Shown: positions 21,448-32,849, counted from the stretch's first letter. The stretch: 64,000 bases of DNA from Linum tenue (GCA_946122785.1 CAMGYJ010000004.1:10500150-10564149); one strand, 5' to 3'. Notes: generated by a model from the sequence alone, not told the origin. Made by a program: numbers and translations.

Positions 21448-21700
21448 AAAAGTTGAAAACATCAATATTCCCACTTCTTTCTCTTCCTATAAACCAAAAC
21501 ACCAAAACTACCCCTTCTTTCTACCCTTTCTTTCTTTTCCCAAAAATTTAAGCACCAAATTTCATATTTCTCCAAAAAGTTGAAAACATCAAAATTTCTC
21601 ATTTCTTTCTCTTCCTATAAACTAAAGCATAAAAACTCTCCCTTATTTCTTTCTCTTCTTCTTTAATTAAAATACATAATTTTAGCTCAATATCATTTTT
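21448..21700. repeat. Tandem array right of the LINE insertion
   Basis: This continues the array described at 15940-16247 (gttgaaaacatcaat, ctttctcttcctataaacc, aaatttaagcaccaaat). Two units can be followed before the array fades into AT-rich DNA. Confidence 0.55.
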
Positions 21701-21764
21701 TTGAACTTTCAATTAGTTTTACAACAAACAAACTCCATTTTGAAAATTTATATAATATATAATA

Positions 21765-21995
21765 AACCAATTGACTTCGGGTCAATCGGGCGGGTTATGG
21801 GTTAGTCAGGTTCGAGCCAATTGGGTTCGGGTCAATCGAGTTACAGGTTTAATCGGGTTGCAGGTTAATCGGGTTACGGATCGAGCAAGTTACGGCTCAT
21901 CGACTTTTAGTCAATTCAGATTACGGGTCGGATTAGTCGGATCAAGTTACGAATCGGGTTAGTCAGGCGGGTTCTGTTTTGAATTTTGATACCGA
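21765..21995. repeat. CGGGTTACGGGT-type array, head fragment
   Basis: About 200 bases of drifting TCGGGTTA / AATCGGGTTGCAGG repeats, in the same orientation as the arrays at 14578 and 50395. The AT-rich body of that element does not follow here; ccgagtatctatgcc ends the block. Confidence 0.5.
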
Positions 21996-22029
21996 GTATC
22001 TATGCCAAAAAAGAAAACATTTAACAATT

Positions 22030-22496
22030 AAAACTTAAAAGTAAAAGGAAATAGAGCGATGATGAAGTGGGGGATGTGGATAAAACGTGGAGAACACCCG
22101 CCAATCAGAATGCACCAAAACAAAACACCAAATCCCAATCCTGAATTCCCAATACTCAGCCAGCCTCCAATTTGGAGGAGAAGAGAGCAGGTCAATTATT
22201 CCACCACACGCTCCTTCCTGACCAAAGCCCTTTCCAACTACGAAGACAAAAACGAGCTCAATTACCCAACACACAGCGACCAACCCCAAGACCGGCTCTC
22301 CGCCTTCCTCCTCCTCCTTCTTCCCGGAAGCCGGCGCTCCGTTGAAGAGTCAGAATTCAGCTTACTCAGATATCTAGGGTTTCAGATTCCGATTCGGAGC
22401 CCGAGCGCCCTTACTCATACCATATTAGTTTCATTTTAATCGTCTCTGATTCTCTTTTTCTCCCCTTCAAATTTTTCTCCCTTCTGCCGGCTCAAA
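22030..22496 (+). promoter_or_regulatory. HEMA upstream region and 5' leader
   Basis: The stretch between the repeat array and the HEMA start is less AT-rich than its surroundings, with a pyrimidine-rich leader (cgtctctgattctctttttctcc) just before the start codon. A CCAAT word occurs at about 22091. No confident TATA box was found, which is not unusual for plastid-protein genes. The open frame at 22059-22439 has no domain and is taken as chance coding within promoter and leader. Confidence 0.4.
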
Positions 22497-24518
22497 ATGG
22501 CTGTTTCGAGCGGTCTCGCCACTACTCTTGCTGCAGCCAAGATGGAGGCTTTCTCCCTGAATTCTTCATTGCCGCCGGCGTCCTCATCTGGGTCGGTGTC
22601 CCTCAGGGCTTATCTGGCTCCGGCGCAGCTCCGGCCGTTCCCAAACCCCGCTCGGAATAACTTGAGGAGGAGGGTAATGCTGAAAGGAGGTCTTAGATGT
22701 GAGGTCACTGCGCCTTCTTCCTCAGGGGATGCTGTGGTTGAGACTGCCGAGAGTAATATTGACCTCGACAAGGTTTCTAGCCTCTCTGCCCTTGAGCAGC
22801 TCAAGGCATCCGCCGCTGACAGTGAGTAGATTCCCATCTAATTTTGATTTCTGTTCAATGCAGTTTGTTATTCAAGGTTTCGAATTTTCTGCTGATTGGG
22901 TTGCTTTTGAACCTTGTTTTGTTGATGGTGGTCTTAACCGGATTTCATTTGTTTGATTTCTGATGTGACGGATGGACGAATTTGATTTGTGAAGACATAC
23001 ACAAAATTGTGTCTCAAGTTTTTCCTGTTGCTTACGAGTTACACAAAATACTTGGTTGCAGGATACACAAAGGAAAGGGCGAGCATCGTGGCTATAGGAC
23101 TCAGTATCCACACTGCACCAGTCGAGATGCGTGAAAAGCTTGCCATCCCAGAAGCCGAATGGCCACGAGCCATTGCTGAACTCTGCAACTTGAACCATAT
23201 CGAAGAGGCTGCTGTTCTCAGCACTTGCAACAGAATGGAGATATATGTCGTTGCACTTTCACAGCATCGTGGGGTCAAAGAAGTCACCGAGTGGATGTCC
23301 AAGGTGATTAGCTTAGCATCAGAATTTAATCTTTTGATCTGGAAAGCCACATAATGTTATTATCAGAATGCTAATTAACTAAACTAACTGGCTTCTCCTT
23401 TGCTTGCACAGACATCTGGTATCCCGGTTGCAGAAATCTGCGAGCACAGATTCTTGCTCTACAACAATGATGCTACGAGGCACTTGTTCGAAGTATCTTC
23501 TGGTCTCGATTCACTCGTTCTTGGAGAGGGTCAAATCCTCGCTCAAGTCAAGCAAGTGGTAAAAGTCGGCCAAGGTGTTGTTGGGTTTGGAAGAAACATC
23601 AGCGGGCTATTCAAGCACGCAATATCGGTTGGTAAACGTGTGAGAACTGAGACGAGCATTGCAGCTGGGGCGGTCTCCGTCAGCTCGGCTGCTGTCGAAC
23701 TAGCTCTGATGAAACTGCCTGAATCGGCGCATGCAACTGCTCGCATGCTAGTTGTTGGGGCAGGGAAAATGGGGAAGCTGGTAATCAAGCACCTGGTGGC
23801 AAAGGGTTGCACAAAGATGGTGGTCGTGAACAGAAGTGAAGAAAGAGTTGCAGCCATTAGAGAAGAGCATAAGGATGATGTGGAGATTATCTACAGGCCA
23901 CTCACAGATATGCTCCCCTGTGCTGCTGAAGCGGATGTGATCTTCACTAGTACAGCATCTGATGTCCCGCTTTTCCTGAAAGAAGACGTGAAGGATTTAG
24001 AGGGGTCAAGATTCTTTGTTGATATCTCGGTTCCAAGGAACGTGGGATCGTGTGTTAATGATTTGGAAAATGTTCGTGTGTTCAATGTTGACGACTTGAA
24101 GGAAGTCGTGGCTGCTAACAAGGAGGACCGGTTGAGGAAGGCAATGGAAGCTCAGGAGATCATAACTGAGGAGACAAAGCAGTTTGAAGCTTGGAGGGAT
24201 TCCCTGGAGACTGTCCCTACTATAAAGAAGCTGAGGGCGTATGCAGAGAGGATTAGATTGGCTGAGCTGGAAAAATGCCTGGCTAAGATGGGGGATGATA
24301 TTCCCAAGAAGACAAGGAGAGCCGTGGATGATCTCAGCAGGGGGATTGTGAACAAGCTGTTGCATGGCCCGATGCAGCATTTGAGATGTGATGGTAGCGA
24401 TAGTCGGACTTTGAGTGAGACGCTCGAGAACATGCATGCTCTTAACAGGATGTTCAGTTTGGAAACGGAAGTCGCCATCTTGGAACAGAAGATTCGAGCC
24501 AAAACCAGTCAGAAGTGA
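22497..24518 (+). CDS. HEMA: Glutamyl-tRNA reductase, chloroplastic
   Basis: The enzyme reduces glutamyl-tRNA(Glu) with NADPH to glutamate-1-semialdehyde, the committed step of 5-aminolevulinate and hence chlorophyll and haem synthesis in the plastid stroma. Exons are 22497-22821, 23062-23303 and 23412-24518; introns are 240 and 108 bases with GT-AG borders. The first junction restores ADRYTKERAS and the second WMSKTSGIPV, as in Arabidopsis HEMA1. The product is 557 residues, close to the usual size. A Ser/Ala-rich transit peptide covers roughly residues 1-70. The nucleophile Cys164 sits in [19 protein letters not shown] (226-236) is conserved. The NADPH-binding VVGAGKMGK lies at about 303-311, followed by the helical dimerisation domain. 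No defect is visible. The loop before [11 protein letters not shown] is shorter than in Arabidopsis HEMA1. FLU-mediated feedback is known for the family but cannot be read from the sequence. Confidence 0.96.
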
Positions 24519-25820
24519 AGCCTTCCCTGGAAATCCGAGATATTTTTAAGTGCCAGTTCTTCTGGGAATTGAATAACACGAATGTGAGATCCTTACTTGA
24601 TTCATTTGAAATGTGGAGACAAATTTTACCTTCCCCTAACCTATATGTAAGTAAAATTGGGATGTTAATATGTGTGATGAGGAGCCTTCATGTTGGGAAA
24701 TTTTTCAAATGTTTGGAGCTTGGGGGAACAAGGAGTTTGTAGCTTGAATGATCTTGTTTGAATCTGATCTCCACATCCATGGCTGTGTACTACTTGTATT
24801 AAGTTTACTACTCATGTTTTATTTTTTTCCATATAGAGAGTCCCTTCATTCTTCTCTGTTGATTATGATTATTGTGGGTGATGAACAAGAATGTCTCTGC
24901 CACACCAAAGGGTGGAACTATGGATGGTCATCTTGAACGGTGTTTAACCAATATATTTTTGGTAGTTGTTTGCTTAAGCTAAGAGGATGGCCATGTCAAC
25001 TCTGCAGTCTGCTTTTATACAGTAAGAGAAAATAGTTATCTGGCGTCTGCTTTTATACAGTAAGAGAAAATAGTTATGGTGCCTTCGTTATTGGTGTTCC
25101 GTTGTGGACTTGGTAGTTAGGAGACCGTTTTCAGAAGAGCTGGGAATGTAATTTGTAGGATCTGTTTGGTATTTTCGTTTTGTTGTTTTCAGTTGTAATA
25201 TGTCATATGATTTAACCAAATGTCACTATTCCTCTGTTCGTGATTAAGCGATCGAGTTTCTTGCTGATTGTGTCTTTCAACTTTACTTCTAGGGTTTGTC
25301 TGTTGTGGAAGATTTGCAAAATAGTCATTTGATAAATGTAGGCATTTTAGAAATGTACACACACTCAAATATTTTTTTGGATTAACAACTCTACAAGCTC
25401 CTTAATTATGAAAAGATATTAAGATAACAAAGGAACTAATGTGCTATATTTATAACAAAGGAAGCCCTTATAGTTCGGTAACATAAAAGTCATTCTGTTA
25501 GATTTTTTGTCAACTGACACAAGTTCGGACCCAAATATCTAACTTGCTCTATAATTTGTTATTCTAAATAAAAAAAGAAGAAAATTTTCGAAGCAATTCA
25601 ACGGGAAAAAATATTTTCGAAGCATTTGTCACTTTATAGTCGGGATGACTATTGGGGATATGATTAACTCGTGGCGCGGTAAAATTCATCTAACTCATAG
25701 CACTTCACGGTTGTTGTCGTGCGGCGAAAATGCGCGCTGTGAACAGAACACTTACCTCGTCTCACACCACGTTTTGTGATATAATTGTTTCAAGGAAAAT
25801 ATGCAGGCCGAGTGAGAGAT
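24519..25820 (+). other. HEMA 3' UTR and downstream intergenic DNA
   Basis: The first few hundred bases are probably HEMA 3' UTR, ending at no clearly defined poly(A) site. A direct duplication of about 32 bases (tctgcttttatacagtaaga plus agaaaatagttat) lies at about 25009-25078. After about 25300 the DNA is AT-rich intergenic. Short frames at 24515-24936 have no domain. Confidence 0.4.
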
Positions 25821-26500
25821 TGTTAGGAAATTTTATTTCCTATAATGATCTGGGCTACATATTTTACAATTATATGAGCTATTTGGTTATGTAGACTAAT
25901 TAAAAGTGATCCAAATAAGGAGTCCAAAGATGTCTTGTTTTGATATGTAACTTTTTTTTTTGACAAGGAGTTTTGATATGTAACTAAATGGGTGGAAATC
26001 CAATACTAGCTCACCTTGGCTTTTATGGGAGCCCATGGTGACCACTATATAAAGAACCACTTAGGGGTCGTTTGCTTGTTGGATTTGGGTCATGGATTTG
26101 GTACCTAAATCCCAAGTTTGATGGATTTAACACAAGTCCATTGTTTGTTGATGGGTATCAAATCCGTGGGGTCCACGGATTTGGTCTTTAATTTGGGACC
26201 AAATCCGTGGACCCCACGGACTTGTAAATCCCACATATTTGTTTGGGATTTGTAAATCCATGATGGTTGTTAGTTGCTTATGTGACAAATCCATCATAAA
26301 TCCATTATAAATTCTATCATGCAAACACTAGACTTTTCAAATCCATAATACAATAAATCCCTCATGAATCCCAAGGTTTTTGTTGCACAAAACCTTCATT
26401 TTTCAAATCCAACAAGCAAACGACCCCTTAGAGTTTGTGGTCTCCAATACACCAATACCAAACTGCTCTCTTATTCTCTCCATCAGGAAGATCAGAGGTA
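25821..26500 (+). mobile_element. LTR-like promoter region (probable copia-type LTR)
   Basis: It starts TGTTAGGAAATTTTATTTCC, typical in form of plant copia LTR starts. It carries a TATA box (ctatataaag) at about 26046, with a pyrimidine-rich leader (ctctcttattctctcc) after the MITE. The 3' end is not certain; no retroelement coding region follows. A Tourist MITE sits about 10 bases downstream of the TATA box. It could be a solo LTR, but no flanking duplication was found. Confidence 0.4.
26064..26427. mobile_element. Tourist-like MITE (PIF/Harbinger)
   Basis: The terminal inverted repeats are perfect over 24 bases: GGGGTCGTTTGCTTGTTGGA and on, with the complement at the right end. The 3-bp duplication TTA flanks both sides (26061-26063 and 26428-26430). 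GGGGTCGTTTG-type ends with a TTA/TAA duplication are the hallmark of Tourist MITEs mobilised by PIF/Harbinger transposases. The 364-base interior is made of 'aaatcc'/'ggattt' words that could fold over its whole length. The identical ends suggest a recent insertion. Confidence 0.88.
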
Positions 26501-27920
26501 ATCCTGTGAGATGAACTGAGGAGGCTTGGTTGAGGAAGGCTGCAAAACCTCCCGGGTCATGCTGCTGCATGTATCAGTCGATCTTAGATCATCCATTTTT
26601 TTCCTCATCAAAGATCGAGATGATCTACGACATGAATCCAGGTATTTCGATCAACTTTTGATATCTGACAAGATGAATTTCCTGAGACTTACATATGCTA
26701 AAAGTAATCCTAACACAAATAGCGATTGAGAGGGGGAGCTTGTCGTCGTGGACGTGTGGTTCGCCGGCAGCGGATGAGTCGTCGATGGGTTGCTGGTCGG
26801 TGCCTCAGAGGAGGTGAAGCCGAAGAAGTGTGAGAGAGGCAGATCGAGAGTTCTAGATGGTCAGAAATAAATAAATAAAAAACTGTCCTTTCCGACCGCC
26901 GATGCTTTTGGATTCAACTGGGCCAACTTTGCGGCCGGGTCTCGATTTTACCGATCCTACTGACCGATCCAAATCGGTCTTGACAACACTAGTTACCATC
27001 CAATATGAAAAAAATCCTAAACAAAACCCGCATTACCTACTATGGGTAGCAGCTTCGAGCACCGGAAAGTGCAACAACTTTGAGTGCCGACAACACTCTT
27101 CTGTCTTTACTCTTCAAAATGGATTTGATTCAATTGAGCTCTAGATGAAAGGAACCAATGAAATTGTACAGAAAGCAAAATACTTTTGTTTTCTGTTTGG
27201 GTTTTGGCCATTTCTTAGGCCTTAAGTGTCGGGCTTCCATCCGAAAACAAGGTCTGCTTCACAGAGTGTTGACTGTTGAGTATTTGGCTCTTTGCCATTT
27301 GGGTCGAGCTTAGTTTAGACCTTAGAGTGTGGTATTCTTTATTGGGTTGGTTAGCTTGTGCAATTATTTAAATGGTTAAGTCTACAGATTTCTCTTATTC
27401 GATACTGTTAGTGGTTAACCGCAAAACATGTCATATTACAAATCGTGTCCATTTAACGACTCTCTTATGCGATTTGCGATTAACCACTAACCGTATGGTT
27501 AAAGTTCGGTTACGATTAACCCAAAAATCATAAACTGTATTGACAACCTTATGTAAAACAACTGCTGAAACAGAACCACAAAGAAAGTGAAGTAATTTTC
27601 AAACTTGGTCTCGACACTTCTTTAGGAAGACAGAATCCACAACTAAATGAAAGTAACTGAGCAACGGAGCAGATTCAATTCAGCTGCCCATCATCACATC
27701 ACATGGCCCTCCCCAATTTTGTTCTTTTATCTCCCGACAACCGTATCTCTTGCTCACGACTGCCCGCCAATCCACAGTAATTGGCTTTCATTTCCCCCAT
27801 TAATTATTCATATTCTTTCTTTTACAAGCAAAGCAAAGCAAGACCAAGTCTCATAATAGCAATCATTTGGTGGGTTGGGTTTTCCAAAGCATTTTAAGCA
27901 AAGCAACCACACACACACTA
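26430..27920. other. Intergenic DNA with MITE-like edges
   Basis: No gene is supported. The sequences ending ttgacaacacta (about 26990) and attgacaacctta (about 27550) resemble hAT-type right termini (complement T-A-gtgttgtcaa / TAAGGTTGTCAAT), but matching left ends were not identified. The region at 27390-27550 has repeated ggttaa/ttaacc words. Confidence 0.3.
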
Positions 27921-27923
27921 TAC

Positions 27924-28530
27924 AACTATGTTTGGGAAGGGGGTAAATGGAAGGGGGTGCAAGTTTGGGGGTAAACACAAGTTCCAAGGTGTTTACCCCG
28001 TTTGGTTATTTTGTAACAGTAGGGGGGTGCAAAACGTGAGCGTAAATTCACTATTTCGGCTTACCCCCCAAATTGGGGTGCAAGGGAAGGAAGGAAGGGA
28101 GGGGGAAGGGGGAGGAGGGGAATTATGGATTTTTAATTAGATTATAATTACATAATAATTAATATTATTAATTTTTTCTTATATCTATATTAGTGTAGAA
28201 GTTGTTTGGGGTTGACCATTTGACTCGGAGAGCAAGTTTGTCAATGTTCGCCTAGTCAAATCGATATCTCTTAATTGACCCGAATTTGCATTGAAAATTA
28301 GAGATAAGAAGCGTTTGTTGAAAAGATAGAGAGGAACAGTTTAGTCAACTCGATTTACTTTAATAAGTAGTTAAAACTTATAGATTCGAACGTGTTTGAC
28401 TAAGTTTGACCATATTCAATTTAAAGTTAGACACGAAAACCCCCTTAGGATGACCAGTTACGAGTTGGATTTCGAGTTTCGAGGTTGCTCGACCAATGAT
28501 TATTATTATTATTATAAATAATTATATTTG
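27924..28530. mobile_element. DNA element with GGGGGTGCAAG ends, left part
   Basis: The left end ACTATGTTTGGGAAGGGGG matches, inverted, the end at about 33125-33145 (complement ACTATGTTTGGCAACAAGGG). Both ends continue with repeated GGGGTAAA and GGGGGTGCAAG words. The AT-rich interior was split by LINE copy 2 at about 28530/32858. Without the LINE the element would be roughly 0.9 kb. No target duplication could be identified and the superfamily is not assigned. Confidence 0.5.
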
Positions 28531-28689
28531 TTTTTTTTTTTGATGGTTAATCAAAATTTGCATTAAGCACTAGGGCTTGCAACAGCAAAAACCCCTCTCA
28601 AAGTCAACAAAAATAGCATCTATCCTCCTCTATACATCGACTCAAATCAAAACCTATCTATACAATATATCAGTATACTTCCAGAATGT

Positions 28690-31600
28690 CTACTTCGCCA
28701 GGATCCACTTTGCCTCATCCTCGATTCGACCCGCCAATCTGCTTGGAGGACAGAACCCACCATCATGTGCACACCTACAGCGTTCACGCCAAATATAGCT
28801 CACACACATGGACCATTTCAGTCGACCCCCACAGCATCCACTAGTACTCCCAGCCCACTGTCTGATTGCCCACTGCATTTGGTCATGCCATGTAGAGCAC
28901 TCAGGGAACTTGCAAAATTTAGACAACACAGCCACAAAGACACTTCTTCCATAAGAACATCCTGAGAAAAGATGGTCTCTTGATTCAATCCCACCAGGAC
29001 ATAATCCACAAGAGCTGTCATCAGTTAAACCCCAGCTCTGTAACTTGTCCTTCGTTGTAATCCGATTAAGATGCACAAGCCATAACAATAAACTATGCTT
29101 CGGACTGAAAGGCTTCCCCCAGACCACTTTGTACCAGTCAACCTGTGCCTGAGATTCTCTAATGGTTTGCCACACCAGTTTTACAGAATACCTCGGCAGA
29201 ATCTTGTTGTCCCATGCGAGAGACTCCCCACTGCCTGATATATGAGACTGAACCCCCTCCCTACTCTTCAAAATCTTCCTCCATATCCAGGTCCCTGCTG
29301 ATTGCCCTTGAACTTCCCATATAGATCTTGTTTTCAACCGATACTTTTGCACCCAAGCCACCCACAGCGATCCAGAAACTGCCAACAAGTTCCATATATG
29401 GCGAATCACACAAGCTTGATTCCATTTCTTAAAATCTCGTATCCCTAGTCCCCCTTCTCTTCGAGGCAGAGCAACAAATTTCCATGCAACCAGTGCCCTC
29501 TTCCTCAAACTACGGTCTCCCACCCCCCACAGGAAATGATTGCATATATTCTCAATGTCTTTCAACAGCTTTTGGGGCAGTAAAAACAGGGCCATCCAAT
29601 ATTGCATAGTGCTAGTTATAACAGAAGAGACTAACTGTAAACGACCAGCATAGCTAAGTTTCAGTGCTTGCCATGTACTAATTCTCTTGGTTATCCTATC
29701 AACTAGCACAGAGCAATCAGCAGAAGTAAGCTTACCTGATATAAGGGGAACACCAAGGTAACGCACTGGCAGGCTACCAAGAGGGAATCCAGTGACACTT
29801 GATATCCATTGCTGCTCCTCAACAGAAGTACCACAGCAGAACAGTTGACATTTTGCAGGATTACAGCGGAGGCCTGAATCCTTATAAAATTGAGCTAATA
29901 CTCTATTAATCCCTGCCACCCCCCTTATCGACCCATTTGTAAAAACAAGGAGATCATCTGCGAAACACAGATGAGTGATCTCAAGGGCCTTACAACGTGG
30001 GTGATAAGGGACTTGATTATCCAATGCTTCCCTCTGAATTAAGCAAGAAAAATACTCCATCGCCACAGTGAACAAATATGGGGAAAGGGGATCCCCTTGT
30101 CTAAGGCCCTTTCCAGCAGAGAAATAGCCACATAGACCACCATTAAACGATACACTGAGCTTAGGGGTAGTTATACAGGCTTCAATTAATCGAACATAAG
30201 AGACAGGGAAACCCATAGCAAGAAGCATGTTTAAAAGGAAAGACCAGTTGACAGAGTCGAATGCTTTCATTAAATCTATCTTCAAAACGCATCTAGAGGT
30301 TGTGGTCTTTTTATGATAATCTTTCACCAATTCACTAGCCATCAAGATATTATCACTTATTAACCTTCCTTTAATAAAAGCAGACTGAGATCTGCTTATT
30401 ACCAAAGGAAGCACAGCAGCTAGCCTATTCGAAAGAAGCTTTGATATTCCTTTATACAGCACATTACAGCAGGATATGGGTCTGAAATCTTTCATTTTAT
30501 CAGCATTTGTAACTTTTGGGATAAGAGAGAGGATTGTAGAATTCACCTGTGTAGGCATTACACCTGTATGAAAGAAGTCCAGAACAACCTCCTCCACCAG
30601 ACTACCAATTACTCCCCAATCCGATTTGTAGAACTCGGCTGTGAAGCCATCTGGCCCAGGGGCTTTATCTTTAGGCATTCTTTTAAACACTTCCCTGATC
30701 TCTTCTCTAGTGACTGGCTCTATCAGCACCTGCACACCCTCTGGGCTTAGTCTATGCTTTAATTGACTTTGGAAATAATCAACCGAATTACACTGAACTT
30801 CTTTGTCAATCTCCCCTAGCAGCTTCTTATAAAAATCAACTGCTACCTCCCCCATTTGTTTCACCTCTGTAACTTCTGTATTGTCATCCTTTACCAGCCT
30901 CATGATTGTCTGCTTATGATTTCTCACCCTCACCATGGCATGGAAGTAGGCTGTGTTGGCATCTCCCTCCTGAATACCTCGTATCCTTGACTTCTGCTTG
31001 AAGAAACTCTCTTCTGCAAGCTGAACATCATGGCAGAGGGTTGCCAATTCAGCCTCCTTCCTCACATTTTCTTCAGTTGGGTCTTGAAGAACAAGCTGCT
31101 GCTGCTGCTCAAGAGTTGCCTCTACTTCTCTAGCTCTCACAGATATGTCAGAGTACTCTGATCGATTCAATTTCTTCAACTTGTCTTTAAACCTCTTCAA
31201 CTTATAGTAAAATTTTTGGTAAGGTAATCCTCTTGCCTCTCCCCCCCATGCCTCACTCAACAAACTCCCATATTGTGGATGCTTCTGCCAGAAAGTAAAA
31301 TACTTAAAAGGCTTTGGGAGCGAGCCTAATTGTGGTTCCAACACAATCACCAGGCCACAATGATCTGAAACTCCTGGTGCTAATGTTTTTGCAACACTCT
31401 GAGGAAAAGAAGCCAGCCACTCCACATTGACAAGAAACCTATCAAGTTTCTTGGCAATTGGATTTGCCAACTGCTTATTCCACCAGGTGAATTTTGAGCC
31501 AATGATCTTGTGATCAGTAAGATCCATATCCCTAGCCCATCCCCTGAAGTCCAGACCCCCCTGATTCATCACCTCAACATTCGAAGCCTCTGAAACATCC

Positions 31601-32019
31601 AAAATAGCGTTAAAATCCCCCATGTAAACACCAGGTTCCCCCACCACTTTATATTTCAATAATTCAGAATATAATGCAACCCTTTCACTTGCTTTATTCG
31701 GGCTGTATATAGCTGTGACCACACACGTAGAAACCCCTTCAACTCTAACTTGGATGAAGTGTTCCCCCATCTGAATTTTCGTAACCTTCAAACTAGATTT
31801 CCAGAATAACCAAACCCTCCCTGAAGCTGAATATGCATAATTATTTAAATGCTGCCAACTACTAAACTGACGATGAACTATATCCCCTGCGTTCTTCTCC
31901 AACACTCTAGTTTCTAATATAGCTGCAAAATCAATACCTAACTTTATTAACTGTCTATTTATATATCTATGTTTCTCAGAGGCATTAAAGCCCCTGAGGT
32001 TCCAACTCAACAACTTCAT
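28690..32019 (-). CDS. LINE ORF2 protein: endonuclease and reverse transcriptase, 1109 residues
   Basis: The protein nicks target DNA and reverse-transcribes the LINE RNA at the nick. The N-terminal endonuclease has WNLRG (6-10), LETR with the catalytic Glu36, MGDFNAI at about 136-142 and SDHCGLV at about 220. The reverse transcriptase has FRPISCCNVLYKGISKLLSN, LKIDLMKAFDSVNW, GLRQGDPLSPYLF and the polymerase box FADD at residues 686-689. A C-terminal zf-RVT region follows (HSLLLWLVHLNRI, then CGLCPG-IESRDHLFSGC). The frame is open from ATG to stop, with all catalytic residues kept. The start codon overlaps the ORF1 stop as ATGA. An RNase H domain is not seen. The intact frame suggests recent insertion, although the element cannot be fully autonomous with a damaged ORF1. 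Confidence 0.88.
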   Translation of the reverse strand: MKLLSWNLRGFNASEKHRYINRQLIKLGIDFAAILETRVLEKNAGDIVHRQFSSWQHLNNYAYSASGRVWLFWKSSLKVTKIQMGEHFIQVRVEGVSTCVVTAIYSPNKASERVALYSELLKYKVVGEPGVYMGDFNAILDVSEASNVEVMNQGGLDFRGWARDMDLTDHKIIGSKFTWWNKQLANPIAKKLDRFLVNVEWLASFPQSVAKTLAPGVSDHCGLVIVLEPQLGSLPKPFKYFTFWQKHPQYGSLLSEAWGGEARGLPYQKFYYKLKRFKDKLKKLNRSEYSDISVRAREVEATLEQQQQLVLQDPTEENVRKEAELATLCHDVQLAEESFFKQKSRIRGIQEGDANTAYFHAMVRVRNHKQTIMRLVKDDNTEVTEVKQMGEVAVDFYKKLLGEIDKEVQCNSVDYFQSQLKHRLSPEGVQVLIEPVTREEIREVFKRMPKDKAPGPDGFTAEFYKSDWGVIGSLVEEVVLDFFHTGVMPTQVNSTILSLIPKVTNADKMKDFRPISCCNVLYKGISKLLSNRLAAVLPLVISRSQSAFIKGRLISDNILMASELVKDYHKKTTTSRCVLKIDLMKAFDSVNWSFLLNMLLAMGFPVSYVRLIEACITTPKLSVSFNGGLCGYFSAGKGLRQGDPLSPYLFTVAMEYFSCLIQREALDNQVPYHPRCKALEITHLCFADDLLVFTNGSIRGVAGINRVLAQFYKDSGLRCNPAKCQLFCCGTSVEEQQWISSVTGFPLGSLPVRYLGVPLISGKLTSADCSVLVDRITKRISTWQALKLSYAGRLQLVSSVITSTMQYWMALFLLPQKLLKDIENICNHFLWGVGDRSLRKRALVAWKFVALPRREGGLGIRDFKKWNQACVIRHIWNLLAVSGSLWVAWVQKYRLKTRSIWEVQGQSAGTWIWRKILKSREGVQSHISGSGESLAWDNKILPRYSVKLVWQTIRESQAQVDWYKVVWGKPFSPKHSLLLWLVHLNRITTKDKLQSWGLTDDSSCGLCPGGIESRDHLFSGCSYGRSVFVAVLSKFCKFPECSTWHDQMQWAIRQWAGSTSGCCGGRLKWSMCVSYIWRERCRCAHDGGFCPPSRLAGRIEDEAKWILAK

Positions 32020-32849
32020 TTGTTCTTCCTACCCCTCCCCTTCTTAGGAGGACCTCGATCAACAAGAGCATGCCCCTGAGCATTTAATGGAACCCTGGAC
32101 TGAACAGCAGAGATTGGAATCTTAAGTGCAGTGTCATACATGATCCCCTTACCCTTCCTTGTTACCAGTTGGAACCCATCCTCATCAATTAGTTTACCTG
32201 ACCCAGCATGAGAGCTTGTAGGTGTGACAACCTTCCTACTAGACCCCATTCCACTTTCAACAGCAGCAGTGGACTGTCCAGAGTTTGCCAGCCCTGGATC
32301 CCCCTCATCTGTACCAGACAAGCCAGAATCCAGACCCCCATTATTTGATGTAGCAGCTTCTTCAGATTCGAGATTAGGCCCTATCTCATCAGAACCGTCC
32401 CCCTTCCCTGATTCTTCCCCATTAGTAACCAGTGCCGAGACCTTAGTATTTGCAACCCAGGCCACTTCACTAGTCATAGCCTCTGCCCTGACAAAATCCT
32501 TGCTAGCAGCAATCTGCACCACCTTGCATTCCTTACCCTGACCCTCACAATGCCCATACTCCTTGCACTACTTGCACACTGATGGGACTCGAAGATACCG
32601 AACATCCAGGGATAGTGGAGCATCTCCCTCAGGTGCAACCCTAATTGTAGCTGGGAATTCAAAATCGGCCGAAATCTCCACACAGACTCGAGCTACACCC
32701 GCCTGTGCTCCAATCAGAGTAGCTTGATCCATCCAGAGTGGTTTCCCAATTAAACTGGCAATTCTACTCAATCCTTCCTCTGTGCTATATTCAAGTGGCA
32801 ACCCACTGATACGAACCCAGATCGGGAGAGTACTCAAATTCACACGCAC
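32016..32849 (-). pseudogene. LINE copy 2 ORF1, truncated, stop codon in the zinc knuckle
   Basis: ORF1 of plant LINEs is an RNA-binding protein that packages the element RNA. The frame enters at 32849 with LPIWVRISGLPLEYSTEEGL and RIASLIGKPLWMDQAT, the DUF4283/gag-like region. It reaches a CCHC knuckle, VCK-stop-CKEYGHCEG..KEC, at about 32540-32580. A TAG at 32568-32570 falls between the first two cysteines. The same frame then runs open through an acidic, Ser-rich linker to the basic tail PPKKGRGRKNK and ends with TGA at 32016-32018. Apart from the single stop and the missing 5' end the frame is intact. Confidence 0.75.

Larger units (their letters stand above)
16248..21448 (+). mobile_element. 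Degenerate L1-type LINE, copy 1, split by a hAT element
   Basis: The order is the tail of ORF1 (about 16260-16887), ORF2 endonuclease (16884-17560), reverse transcriptase (18130-19130) and the cysteine/histidine C-terminal region (19720-19845 joined to 20986-21299). A 3' UTR follows, ending gaataagaaacaaatcgatt and a short poly(A) at about 21448. The reading frame is broken by many stops and shifts. A 1132-base hAT element with an 8-bp duplication interrupts the C-terminal region. It is the same family as the LINE at 28531-32858, as shown by matching residues across reverse transcriptase and by the same ORF1/ORF2 junction. The 5' end is truncated and no clean target duplication could be made out. 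Confidence 0.8.

Noticed and set aside
22059..22439. 126-residue frame directly upstream of HEMA
   Set aside because: No domain and no splice link to HEMA. It lies where promoter and 5' leader are expected, and the HEMA start at 22497 begins a typical transit peptide.
23039..24502. Minus-strand frames across HEMA exons
   Set aside because: They are antisense shadows of the conserved HEMA coding sequence.
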